A stretch of DNA of 19,725 bases. It comes from an uncultured Eubacteriales bacterium (GTDB lineage: Bacteria > Bacillota > Clostridia > Lachnospirales > Lachnospiraceae). Positions within the stretch are counted from its first letter, which is position 1; every line of letters begins with the position of its first letter. The notes below the pieces were generated by a model, which saw nothing but the letters and a program-made list of their open reading frames with translations, had not been told where the DNA came from and did no database searches. The DNA lies in contig UQYF01000047.1 in the NCBI GenBank assembly GCA_900545175.1, positions 1 to 19,725 on the forward strand. The letters are read 5' to 3'. Position numbers and translations under genes: made by a program. Shown here one piece after another: positions 1-7,314 of the stretch.

Positions 1-24
1 GTCCGCATCAGCGACAGCTTGTTT

Positions 25-53
25 ATATTATCATAAACCGTTTTATCTGTCAA
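25..53 (-). promoter_or_regulatory. Strong sigma-A promoter P1, firing out of the left edge
   Basis: Read on the minus strand there is a perfect -35 TTGACA (48-53), a 17-nt spacer and a -10 TAATAT (25-30) with an extended-10 TG one base upstream. An A-rich tract (54 to about 95) lies just upstream and would act as an UP element. Transcription would start near position 18 and leave the window within about 20 bases, so the product is not visible. With the second promoter at 249-277 this has the architecture of a Clostridia rRNA or stable-RNA promoter region. That identity is an inference. Confidence 0.75.
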
Positions 54-248
54 GAACTTTTTTATTTTTCTTTCAAACCTTTTTTCAAGCAGCTGTACCG
101 CTCTTCATTTTCCAAGCCATCGCTGTGATGTTGTTTCCAAGCTCTAAACTGTTGTAATGCCCGGATATGCATTTCTGTAACCGAAGCATTGGTCTGAAAT
201 CATATATTGTATTCTCAACTTTGCTGTCCTCTCGCAAGGACGTTCTGT

Positions 249-277
249 ATAATAACATGCCCATGGTGTATTGTCAA
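249..277 (-). promoter_or_regulatory. Strong sigma-A promoter P2, tandem to P1
   Basis: On the minus strand there is TTGACA (272-277), a 17-nt spacer and TATTAT (249-254) with an extended-10 TG. Upstream, 278 to about 330 is a run of A and T tracts resembling an UP element. It lies about 220 bp upstream of P1 and points the same way. The transcript between them has a short hairpin (GTCCT/AGGAC) and no coding potential. Tandem near-consensus promoters with UP-like tracts are typical of rrn operons in Firmicutes. Confidence 0.7.
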
Positions 278-488
278 CAGCTTTTTATCGAATTTTTTCT
301 TTTTTCAAAAAAATGTTTACAATTCATTAGATTGCGTCATATAAAACGGATTGCCCTTTGTTTTAAGGCTTGGGTTATACTACCACACCATTTAAATTTT
401 GTAAAGGTCAAAATTGAAGTTATATTTGATAAATTTTCATCTTAATTGTTTGATTTTTCAGATTTTAATGAATTTTTAATTTCAATAT

Positions 489-596
489 ACTATTTCATAT
501 ATACCATTTAAAATCAACATAATACTTCGTATCCATATCCTATTTAAAATCCACATAATACTTCATATATATATACCACTTAAAATCTATATACCA
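489..596. repeat. Three degenerate 36-bp tandem repeats
   Basis: Three units (489-524, 525-560, 561-596) share a core of CTTCATAT, then CCA-TTAAAATC, then CATAATA. The AAAATC anchor recurs at 510, 546 and 582, exactly 36 bp apart. Units abut with no spacer, so this is not a CRISPR array. The surrounding 300-840 region is very AT-rich with no credible gene. Confidence 0.7.
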
Positions 597-793
597 TATG
601 TCTTTTTTACTCATAACAGCAAACGCATAAGAGAATGTATAGCATTTTCAATGAAAAATGCGCAGAGATATCCACCGTAATCCATTTACTTAAATTCATT
701 TGCAAGAATCCACAAAACATCTCGATTCACACAATGTATCAAAATATACAAAATGTCAGAATATACAGTACATCTGATGTATCAGAATATCCA

Positions 794-826
794 GTATATC
801 AAATATATCTGATATATTTGGTATAC
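794..826. repeat. 33-nt AT-rich palindrome
   Basis: The arms GTATATCAAATATATC (794-809) and GATATATTTGGTATAC (811-826) flank a single central T and pair at 15 of 16 positions. It ends a stretch (about 735-826) of loosely repeated TATCAGAATATCCAGTA-like words. There is no T-run, so it is not an ordinary terminator. It could be a protein-binding site or cruciform sequence. Confidence 0.55.
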
Positions 827-1084
827 ATAATTTAAATTAGTATACTTTCACATACCAAATGGGCTCACTTTGACATATAAACTTATAAAAATGATTCCTA
901 CTTTGCAGTATTCTCCGCCTGTGGCAAATCTCCTAGACAACATAATTCCGTTCTGCCGCAGTACATTCCTGCCAGAATAACTTTTATATAGATAATATGA
1001 AATTCCAACAAATTTTCTATTATGATTCGGGTGGCAGAACATGCCATGTGAACTTAATTCAGAACACGTCTTGTAAACTTAACC

Positions 1085-1141
1085 GTGTATAACAAGTTAT
1101 ACACTCATAGACTAAATCATATATACTCATAGACTAAATCA
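1085..1141. repeat. Palindrome plus two 22-bp tandem repeats, related to the 18115-18421 element
   Basis: A perfect inverted repeat GTGTATAACAAGTTATACAC (1085-1104) runs into two tandem 22-bp units (1098-1119 and 1120-1141) that differ at one base and contain ACTCATAGACTAAATCA. Both motifs recur near the ends of the large inverted-repeat element at 18115-18421: the palindrome-like word at 18152-18171 and 18364-18383, and the 22-bp unit at 18378-18399. This may be a decayed end of the same repeat family. Confidence 0.6.
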
Positions 1142-1170
1142 GCAACTTTGCCCCACGAACCCTATTATAC

Positions 1171-1209
1171 AAAAATCCTCCTTCTGCACAATCCGGCAAA
1201 AGGAGGATT
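1171..1209 (-). terminator. Rho-independent terminator after rhaA
   Basis: On the minus strand a perfect 10-bp stem (AATCCTCCTT / AAGGAGGATT, arms 1200-1209 and 1174-1183) is followed directly by a T-run (TTTTT into TTTGT). It begins about 29 bp after the rhaA stop codon and closes the rhamnose genes. Confidence 0.9.
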
Positions 1210-1237
1210 AGTATAATCAGAATGAAATTTTTATTGA

Positions 1238-2503
1238 TTACTGTCTCTTAGAAAGAACATCCTTCTCGTAAGCACGTACGTCATCTAACCATGTAAGACC
1301 TGTGCCTGCCCCCTTCTTAGCGCAGTAATAATCCCATACAAGTGCAAACGGAGCTGCCTTGAACTCTTCCTTATATGCAAGTCTTCCGCTCACATCGCCG
1401 TCCTTTTCAATCTTCTTCATTGTATCAACCGGCTGTAAGAGTGCTGCAAGCATAGCCTTTCTTGTGTTGCGGATACCGATTACCCATGCTGCGATACGGT
1501 TGATTGAAGCATCAAAGAAATCTGTTGCAATATATGTATCCTCAAGCTTGCCCATGCGTACAAGCTCCTCCATGATTGCTCTTGTCTCATCATCAAAGCT
1601 TACTACATGGTCAGAATCCCAACGTACAGGACGTGATACATGTAAAAGTGCATGATCTGCAAAGGTATATACACCTGAAAGCTTAGCAGATACAACCTCT
1701 GTCGGATGATAGTGACCTGTATCGAGTGTCATCATGATATGGTCGCTCTTAGCATTCATTACATAACCCATGCAGAATTCATGTGAACCTACAGTATAGC
1801 TCTCAAGACCAATACCGAATACCTTAGACTCAATTCCATCCATAACGCCCTTGACATCCTTAGTAGCCTCAAAAATCTTATCATAGCTGTCCTTAAGTCT
1901 GAGTCTAGGAGAAAGTGTATCAACAGGAACCTCCTTATCACCATCCGGTGTCCAGTGGTTAATCACGCAGACCTTGCCTGTCTTTTCATAGAAATATTCA
2001 CCAATCTTACGGCTTCTGATACCATGCTCAATCCAGAACTTACGAACATCCTCATCTGCTGATGAAAGTGTACCGTTAGAACTCTTCGGATGTGAAAAAT
2101 ATGTAGGGTTGAAATCAAGACCGATGCTATGCTCATTTGCCCAGTCTACCCACTTATCGAAATGCTTTGGCTCAATAGCATCTCTGTCAACGAATGTATC
2201 TGCCTCTAAGTAGCTTGCATGAAGGTTAAGCTTTAACTCGCCAGGAATGAACTTCATAGCCTCCTCGATGTCCTGTCTTAACTCTTCTGCATTTCTTGCC
2301 TTTCCAGGATAATTACCTGTAGCCTGAATACCGCCTGTAAGAGCGTCATCACCCTTCTTCTCAAGACCTGCTACATCATCACCCTGCCAGCAGTGCATTG
2401 AAATCGGAACTCTGTCAGCAATCTCAATTGCCTTGTCAACATCTACGCCATACTGAGCATAGAAATCCTTCGCCATCTGATAACCCTTTTCTACATCGTA
2501 CAT
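1238..2503 (-). CDS. rhaA: L-rhamnose isomerase
   Basis: This cytoplasmic aldose-ketose isomerase converts L-rhamnose to L-rhamnulose, the first catabolic step, and needs a divalent metal. The 421-aa product matches the usual length of about 419. Family-typical segments are visible: HCWQGDDVAG near residue 37, a long central HASYLEAD segment, VINHWTPDGDKE, TLDTGHYHP and the metal-binding region HVSRPVRWDSDH. The start is ATG with AAAGGTGG upstream. It lies 352 bp downstream of rhaB on the same strand and ends in a clear terminator, so it may be co-transcribed with rhaB or use a promoter in that gap. The order rhaB-rhaA next to an AraC-type regulator is the familiar rhamnose arrangement. The next enzyme, the aldolase RhaD, is not in this window. 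Confidence 0.97.
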   Translation of the reverse strand: MYDVEKGYQMAKDFYAQYGVDVDKAIEIADRVPISMHCWQGDDVAGLEKKGDDALTGGIQATGNYPGKARNAEELRQDIEEAMKFIPGELKLNLHASYLEADTFVDRDAIEPKHFDKWVDWANEHSIGLDFNPTYFSHPKSSNGTLSSADEDVRKFWIEHGIRSRKIGEYFYEKTGKVCVINHWTPDGDKEVPVDTLSPRLRLKDSYDKIFEATKDVKGVMDGIESKVFGIGLESYTVGSHEFCMGYVMNAKSDHIMMTLDTGHYHPTEVVSAKLSGVYTFADHALLHVSRPVRWDSDHVVSFDDETRAIMEELVRMGKLEDTYIATDFFDASINRIAAWVIGIRNTRKAMLAALLQPVDTMKKIEKDGDVSGRLAYKEEFKAAPFALVWDYYCAKKGAGTGLTWLDDVRAYEKDVLSKRQ

Positions 2504-2855
2504 TTTTAAAATCCACCTTTCTTAAATTATATCTAATGATTAATGCCGTTTTTGTGGCATTTTCAATATCATCCTGCTTTTTTACTATGAGATTTAACCA
2601 TCCCATATGTGCATATATTTACTTATAGCTGCTGCTTATGACAAAATCTACCAATTAATAAGCATTGGGCAATGATATTTGCAACCTGCTTCCATTTCCT
2701 GCTCATATAAAATCGGTGCTTTGCTTCTCTATCCGGTACTTGCCATGTAACAAACACCGGACAAAAGAGTTCACTCTCATAGCATAAGTATAATGGTTTT
2801 ATCTTTTATCAATACAGCCTGTCGGTCTGCTTTTTTAGTATATTAATGCAGCCTG
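2504..2855. other. 352-bp rhaB-rhaA intergenic region
   Basis: No gene is credible here. On the minus strand it holds the rhaA ribosome-binding site (AAAGGTGG), a small inverted repeat ATGCC-n8-GGCAT (2543-2560) about 40 bp upstream of the rhaA start that could be an operator, and a TCCGGT/ACCGGA inverted repeat at about 2730-2760 without a T-run. The part next to rhaB (2809-2843) is an imperfect copy of the rhaB 3' end. I see no convincing consensus promoter. Confidence 0.5.
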
Positions 2856-2877
2856 TTAATCTACTTTCTTAATATCA
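2809..2877 (-). repeat. 34-bp imperfect tandem duplication of the rhaB 3' end
   Basis: The block spanning the last rhaB codons, its stop and the following ACAGGCTGCATTAATA (minus strand) is repeated once downstream as a diverged copy with ACAGGCTGTATTGATA. The CAGCCTGT anchor (plus strand) occurs at 2815 and 2849, a period of 34 bp. The downstream copy no longer keeps the coding frame or stop, so it looks like an old local duplication outside the gene. Confidence 0.6.
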
Positions 2878-4256
2878 AAGGATTCTGCAACACTGCTTCG
2901 TGCAGCCTCAAGTGTAGCAAACTCGCCGCCCTTAATCATCTGCGCCATAAGATTTCCGAGTGCCGTTCCTTCAACCGGACCTGCATATACTTCCTTGCCT
3001 GTAGCTTCCATTGTCTTTTTATTAAGATACTGATCCTGACAGCCTCCGCCGACAATATGAAGTCTCTTATATGTTCTTCCTGTAATCTCCTCAATCTGCT
3101 TCACTGTCTGTGCATAGCTGTCAGCAAGTGAATTGTAGATACACTGTAATACCTGACCGAGATTCTCAGGAACAGCCTGATTAGTATTCCTGCAATATGT
3201 CTTGATAGCTTCTGTCATGCTCTCAGGTGCAAGAAATGACTGGTCATTTACGTTGACTGTTGATTTAAAGGACTCTTCTTTCTGTGCCATAGCTATAAGC
3301 TCCTGAAACGGAAGCTTCACAGGCTGCTCTCTTCTGACAGACTGAATCATCCAAAGTCCCATAATATTCTTCAAATATCTGAAACGGTAATCGTAACCGC
3401 CCTCATTTGTAAAGTTGTACTCACAGCTCTTTTCAGAACAGTCAGCTTCCTTTCTCTCAATTCCCATGAGCGACCATGTACCTGAGCTTAAGTATATGAA
3501 ATCATCGTCATTTGCAGGTACAGCCATTACCGCCGAACCGGTATCATGAGTTGCAGGAAGGATAACTTCCATATCATAGCCAACCTTGTCTATTATCTCC
3601 TTCTTGAGCGTTCCGACAGATGTCTTAGGAAGATTAAGCTGTCCAAACATCTCTCTGTTATAGCCAAGACGGTCTATTATCTCATAATCCCAATCCTTTG
3701 TAACAGCATTGACAAGCTGTCCTGTTGTTGCATTGGTGTACTCATTTTTCTTAACTCCTGTCAAAAGGAAATTGAAATATTCAGGAATCATGAGAAAGCT
3801 CTTAGCACTCTTGATGTACTCCGGATGCTCCTTCTTAATCGCATATAGCTGATATACTGAATTAAACAATGCTTTCTGGATACCTGTTCTGGCATATAGC
3901 TCCTTCTCCGGTATAATCTTATAAAGCTCCTTATCAATACCTTCAGTTCTTGAATCTCTATAAGCTACTGTATCACCCAGAACATTGTCATTCTCATCGA
4001 GAAGTACGAAATCAACTCCCCATGTATCAATACCCATGGATACCGGAAGCTTGCCTATCTCCTTACATTTTGCAATACCATTTACAATCTCATTGAACAG
4101 TCTGTCAATATTCCAGCAAAGATGTCCATCTCTCCTCTCAAGGTTGTTCTCGAAACGATATACCTCTTCATAAGTAATCTTTCCGTTCTCAACATGTCCG
4201 AGAATATGTCTTCCGCTTGATGCCCCAATATCAACAGCAAGATAGTAATTACCCAT
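2856..4256 (-). CDS. rhaB: Rhamnulokinase (FGGY carbohydrate kinase)
   Basis: This cytoplasmic kinase phosphorylates L-rhamnulose with ATP to give rhamnulose 1-phosphate, the second step of rhamnose catabolism. The 466-aa protein has the FGGY kinase layout: the N-terminal phosphate-binding loop YLAVDIGASSGRH (residues 5-17), the substrate-domain segment GIDTWGVDF, the linker LPATHDTGSAVMAVPA and the C-terminal adenosine-binding IVGGGCQDQYLN. The start ATG follows AAGGAGA. The regulator's terminator separates it from the upstream AraC-family gene, so it probably has its own promoter (candidate at 4315-4343). The rhamnose isomerase gene lies downstream. Function is assigned with confidence because of the rhaA neighbour; the family also includes fuculokinases and xylulokinases. 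Confidence 0.96.
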   Translation of the reverse strand: MGNYYLAVDIGASSGRHILGHVENGKITYEEVYRFENNLERRDGHLCWNIDRLFNEIVNGIAKCKEIGKLPVSMGIDTWGVDFVLLDENDNVLGDTVAYRDSRTEGIDKELYKIIPEKELYARTGIQKALFNSVYQLYAIKKEHPEYIKSAKSFLMIPEYFNFLLTGVKKNEYTNATTGQLVNAVTKDWDYEIIDRLGYNREMFGQLNLPKTSVGTLKKEIIDKVGYDMEVILPATHDTGSAVMAVPANDDDFIYLSSGTWSLMGIERKEADCSEKSCEYNFTNEGGYDYRFRYLKNIMGLWMIQSVRREQPVKLPFQELIAMAQKEESFKSTVNVNDQSFLAPESMTEAIKTYCRNTNQAVPENLGQVLQCIYNSLADSYAQTVKQIEEITGRTYKRLHIVGGGCQDQYLNKKTMEATGKEVYAGPVEGTALGNLMAQMIKGGEFATLEAARSSVAESFDIKKVD

Positions 4257-4314
4257 AATAATCTCCTTTTCTTCCTGCGTTTCACAGGTCAGCCCTGCCG
4301 CTTTAACTGTTACC

Positions 4315-4343
4315 AGTATAGCCCAAAAAAAGGCACAATAAAA
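4315..4343 (-). promoter_or_regulatory. Candidate rhaB promoter
   Basis: On the minus strand a good -10 TATACT (4315-4320) lies 17 nt from a weak -35 TTTTAT (4338-4343), overlapping the end of the regulator's terminator. The weak -35 would suit an activator-dependent promoter, as expected for an AraC-type regulator. Start-site evidence is lacking. Confidence 0.35.
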
Positions 4344-4372
4344 GGACGTACCTTGGTCAAAAATACGTCCTT
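4339..4372 (-). terminator. Terminator after the AraC-family regulator
   Basis: A perfect 9-bp stem (AAGGACGTA / TACGTCCTT, arms 4364-4372 and 4342-4350 on the minus strand) is followed by TTATTG and a nearby run of seven T. The 5' arm overlaps the regulator's stop codon. It separates the regulator from rhaB. Confidence 0.7.
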
Positions 4373-5345
4373 ATTTGCAGCGTTCATCCCTGTAATGTTT
4401 TGGGCTGCATCCGTACTTTTCTTTAAAGACTCTAAAAAAATAACTTGTGTTGTCATACCCCACAGCTGCAATGATATCTGCTATAGGAAGTGTCGTCTCT
4501 ACAAGAAGCTGCACCGATTTATTGAATCTTTTAATCTGCAGCAACTCCTTAAAATTATACCCGGTTGCCTGCTTGATATGACGTGAAAGCGAGAATATCG
4601 ACATATTGAGAATCTTTGCAAGCTCTGCAAGGGAACCATCCTTATAATTCTCCTCAACATATTTAAGCGTTGCGAAGGAAATTCTGTTTTCACTGCCAAA
4701 ATCCACTTCATTTCCATCCTCCTCAAGCTTATCGACATAGTTCATGAGCTGCAAAAACAACAGTCCCATCGTAGTCTGGTTGATACGTCTGTTATTGCTC
4801 TGCTTATTGACAAGCGACCATACCATATTTTCAACAAGATTCTGTATTGGCAGAATATCCGCAACATTGAAATGCAGGTAAGCTGCCTCATCAGTATTGT
4901 TGCACAATGTGCTGACAATAAATTTTCTCAGTACATTTTCTTCCTCCATCATGTCAAATGCCACATCAAAAAATTCCGGGCGCACGATAAAATTCACTGC
5001 AATATCATTTTCTCCCGCAGGAAGTATTTCATGATATGAGAATTGATTCAAAAACAGAAGGTTGCCCTGTTCTAGCACAATCTTAGTATCATTATTGATA
5101 ATATGAGTTGTACTTCCGCTGCACATATATATAATCTCTATATAGTCATGCCTATGCTTAGGAAACGCAATGAACCTTGTATGTGTCCGAATATTTATGA
5201 GGCTGCCTTTATCAAGCATCTTCTCACCTCGGATGGTAAATTCTCCTGTGGAAGAATATCTGTCTTTGCTTATTTTCTTGCCAGATAATATCTCCTGCTC
5301 TTCCGGAGTAATTCTCCTCAGTATATCTAGAAGTTCCTTATTCAT
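4371..5345 (-). CDS. AraC/XylS-family transcriptional regulator
   Basis: This DNA-binding regulator probably senses rhamnose or a pectin-derived sugar and controls the adjacent genes. The 324-aa protein has an N-terminal cupin-type sensor domain (about residues 50-125, with FPKHRHDYIEI at 62-71 and LEQGNLLFLN) and a C-terminal double helix-turn-helix (238 to about 320). The latter includes LAKILNMS, SRHIKQATG and the second-helix signature IADIIAAVGYDNTSYFFRVFK with CSPKHYR. The ATG has GGGAG about 12 nt upstream and AGGA directly before it. It sits between the GH28 hydrolase and rhaB on the same strand, with its own candidate promoter (5437-5465). The effector cannot be read from sequence. 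A rhamnose-responsive role like RhaR/RhaS is the likeliest inference, and no gene symbol is justified. Confidence 0.93.
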   Translation of the reverse strand: MNKELLDILRRITPEEQEILSGKKISKDRYSSTGEFTIRGEKMLDKGSLINIRTHTRFIAFPKHRHDYIEIIYMCSGSTTHIINNDTKIVLEQGNLLFLNQFSYHEILPAGENDIAVNFIVRPEFFDVAFDMMEEENVLRKFIVSTLCNNTDEAAYLHFNVADILPIQNLVENMVWSLVNKQSNNRRINQTTMGLLFLQLMNYVDKLEEDGNEVDFGSENRISFATLKYVEENYKDGSLAELAKILNMSIFSLSRHIKQATGYNFKELLQIKRFNKSVQLLVETTLPIADIIAAVGYDNTSYFFRVFKEKYGCSPKHYRDERCK

Positions 5346-5380
5346 TCCTGCTTCTGACTCCCTATCAAATTAAAATAATC

Positions 5381-5415
5381 ATGCGAATCCACACCTATGC
5401 AGGCAGGATTCGCAT
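5381..5415. terminator. Perfect 10-bp stem hairpin between GH28 gene and regulator
   Basis: ATGCGAATCC (5381-5390) and GGATTCGCAT (5406-5415) form a perfect stem with a 15-nt loop. Minus-strand reading gives only a weak T-tract (GATTATTTT); plus-strand reading gives ATTCTCATTTTTC. It may terminate the hydrolase transcript. Alternatively, it lies in the regulator's leader 36 bp before the start codon, where it could act as an attenuator or operator. Confidence 0.5.
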
Positions 5416-5436
5416 ATTCTCATTTTTCTTAGTCTA

Positions 5437-5465
5437 AGTATTCTTATAAATAAATACAATTTCAA
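5437..5465 (-). promoter_or_regulatory. Candidate promoter of the AraC-family gene
   Basis: On the minus strand -35 TTGAAA (5460-5465), a 17-nt spacer and -10 AATACT (5437-5442). The resulting leader of about 85 nt would include the 5381-5415 hairpin. Confidence 0.4.
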
Positions 5466-5501
5466 TATAACTATTGTTCATTAGCAGCAACACAGAGCAC
5501 A

Positions 5502-5554
5502 ACTTAGAACCAGGAAAGCTGATGCATCATGCATGTAAGCAGCAATCTTCTGAT
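5502..5554 (+). repeat. Dispersed repeat, copy 1 (shared with 13192-13241)
   Basis: An 18-nt core AAAGCTGATGCATCATGC (5515-5532) is preceded by ACTTAGAACCA and followed after 11 nt by AATCTTCTGAT. The same order of blocks occurs at 13192-13241. The core contains the perfect palindrome TGATGCATCA. It lies in the 244-bp gap downstream of the GH28 gene. An exact 18-mer in two intergenic sites of one 20-kb window is unlikely by chance. Confidence 0.7.
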
Positions 5555-5589
5555 ATGCAAGGTGATGTTCTATGCAGTTACGCTTTTAC

Positions 5590-7179
5590 TTATTTGCTCA
5601 CAACGGAATCAACATTTATAAGTTCGTATGGCTCTCCGTCAGCACCGTTTATTGACACATTGATAAGTGTTAGTTTTTTGACATTAGCTGCCACTATTCC
5701 TCTTCTGCTCGATGCATCACAGCCAAGCATCATTGCCGCAACTCCCGACTTAGCATCCTCCGCATAGTCGATATGCACGTTCTCCATCGTCACTTCGGCA
5801 ATCTTCTGCTCCGGAAGTCCATATATATATGCACCGGCTACATGGCAGTTATGGCATTCTATATTGCGGAATGTCAATCTGTCAATTCTTGGCGTTCTGT
5901 CATCAACAGGAAGCGGATTCCTGCTTCCTACATACTCTGTCTTGCCATCCGGGTCGCAAAAATAGAAGCTGTTGACAACAAACGGAGTCATGACATTGTC
6001 CATCTTAATATTTTCAAAGGTAATATTGTCGAGAACCGAATCTTTTCCACGTCCTCTCCTCGTCTTGACTCTGAGACCTCTGTCAGTATTGAGGAAAAGG
6101 CAGTCTGTAATCTTGACATTGTTCACGCCGGCAGCAATCTCACTTCCGACAGTCACAGCGCCATGTCCGTCACGCATGCACGACTGGCGTACAATCATGT
6201 CAGAGGTCGGTATTTTATGTTTTCTTCCCATATAAATCTTGCCGGATTTGATAGCGATACAGTCATCTCCTACAGAGAAATATACACCGACAATCTCGAC
6301 TCCCGTACACGACTCAGGGTCAAGACCATCTGTATTATGTGAATTTGCAGGATTTATAACCTTGAGGTCAACAAATCTGATATTCTCGGTAAAATACGGA
6401 TGAAGTGTCCACGATGGCGAATTGGTAACAGTGACTCCGTGAAGCGTCACATTCTTGCAATGGCTTATGAAAACAAGTCTTGGTCTCCATGCAATCTTTC
6501 TTATCTTGCAGTCCTTCCACCAGTTGTCAAAGCCTGCACATCCGTCGATTGTTCCTTCACCTGTAATCACAACATTCTCAACATTAAGTCCTGTGATTAT
6601 TCCTGTAAAGCAGTCAAGCGGATTTCCCTCCCATGTTCCGAGGTTGTACTCATCCTTCTCATCATAGCTCTGTATCATTCCCGGAAGTATTCCAAATTTT
6701 TCTCTCTGCGTAAATGCGGACAATACTGCGTCCTTTGCAAGGTCAAGTACAAGATTGCTCTTTAAGAAAAGTGTTGTTATCTTATATACTCCTGCCGGCA
6801 CATACACTCTCGCTTTTTCCGGGCAAGCCATAATAGCAGTCTGGATAGCAAGTGTATCATCATGCTCGCCGTCTCCGTAAGCGCCAAAATCACGGACATT
6901 TAATGTCACAAACTCAAAATCTGTGTGAACAGTGATATATCCTTTATTTTCTTCATTTCTTGTATTCTGATTTCCTGCTTCTGTGCTCTCAACAACCTCA
7001 ATGTTATATTCAGTGTCAGGAAGAAGTCCGTAAATAGATGTGATTACCTTATTAGTGGACTGCACATAAATGCCATTAATGTATATGTCATAATTAGGTG
7101 TATTTGTATAAAAAATACCTGTATTTTTTAATTCTATGCAGACATTCCTAGATGTCTTAGCAACAAGTTCAAGTTCCAT
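5590..7179 (-). CDS. Glycoside hydrolase family 28 (polygalacturonase family), cytoplasmic
   Basis: This hydrolase is predicted to release galacturonic acid (or rhamnose/galacturonate units) from pectic oligosaccharides. After a fibronectin-like N-terminal domain (about residues 1-80), a beta-helix domain begins at VRDFGAYGDGEHDDT. The GH28 catalytic set is complete: NTDG 282-285, GDD 304-306, GHG 338-340 and RVK 370-372. The product is 529 aa when started at ATG 7179, which has an AGGA ribosome site at good spacing. A longer frame back to 7233 begins with TTG, runs through a structured leader and lacks a ribosome site. There is no signal peptide, so it acts inside the cell on imported oligomers, as exo-acting family members do. 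It follows a GH88/105-like gene and a rhamnogalacturonan acetylesterase. Exo-polygalacturonase and rhamnogalacturonan hydrolase cannot be told apart by eye. Confidence 0.93.
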   Translation of the reverse strand: MELELVAKTSRNVCIELKNTGIFYTNTPNYDIYINGIYVQSTNKVITSIYGLLPDTEYNIEVVESTEAGNQNTRNEENKGYITVHTDFEFVTLNVRDFGAYGDGEHDDTLAIQTAIMACPEKARVYVPAGVYKITTLFLKSNLVLDLAKDAVLSAFTQREKFGILPGMIQSYDEKDEYNLGTWEGNPLDCFTGIITGLNVENVVITGEGTIDGCAGFDNWWKDCKIRKIAWRPRLVFISHCKNVTLHGVTVTNSPSWTLHPYFTENIRFVDLKVINPANSHNTDGLDPESCTGVEIVGVYFSVGDDCIAIKSGKIYMGRKHKIPTSDMIVRQSCMRDGHGAVTVGSEIAAGVNNVKITDCLFLNTDRGLRVKTRRGRGKDSVLDNITFENIKMDNVMTPFVVNSFYFCDPDGKTEYVGSRNPLPVDDRTPRIDRLTFRNIECHNCHVAGAYIYGLPEQKIAEVTMENVHIDYAEDAKSGVAAMMLGCDASSRRGIVAANVKKLTLINVSINGADGEPYELINVDSVVSK

Positions 7180-7191
7180 ATTAATCCTCAT

Positions 7192-7278
7192 TTCCGGGCG
7201 AATTGTCGTTAAGATAAGATGAAAAACCGACAAGAATAATTTTCATCCGCTGTCAAAGCAATCTGTTTTCGCCCGGAA
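7192..7278 (-). promoter_or_regulatory. Nested inverted repeats in the GH28 leader
   Basis: An exact 11-bp inverted repeat TTCCGGGCGAA/TTCGCCCGGAA (7192-7202, 7268-7278) encloses a second 6-bp repeat TTGTCG/CGACAA (7203-7208, 7228-7233). In the mRNA the downstream arm ends about one base before the ATGAGGA ribosome-binding site. There is no T-run, so it is not a standard terminator. It could expose or hide the ribosome site, stabilise the processed GH28 mRNA, or be an operator. Confidence 0.5.
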
Positions 7279-7314
7279 GCAAATTGCACACCAATGTTAT
7301 CTTTATAATATTCA

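Noticed and set aside
167..445. 92-aa plus-strand reading frame
   Set aside because: It runs antisense through the P2 promoter and its UP-like tract, with low-complexity composition.
489..596. CRISPR array (36-bp period)
   Set aside because: Units abut directly, there are no unique spacers, repeats are degenerate and no cas gene is near.
848..1042. 64-aa minus-strand reading frame
   Set aside because: No ribosome site, no recognisable domain and repeat-rich surroundings; I cannot support it as a gene.
5773..6342. 189-aa plus-strand reading frame inside the GH28 gene
   Set aside because: It lies antisense to a gene with all catalytic motifs intact and has no ribosome site or domain.
7180..7233. 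18-residue N-terminal extension of the GH28 protein
   Set aside because: It needs a TTG start without ribosome site and runs through the structured leader and the real Shine-Dalgarno sequence.
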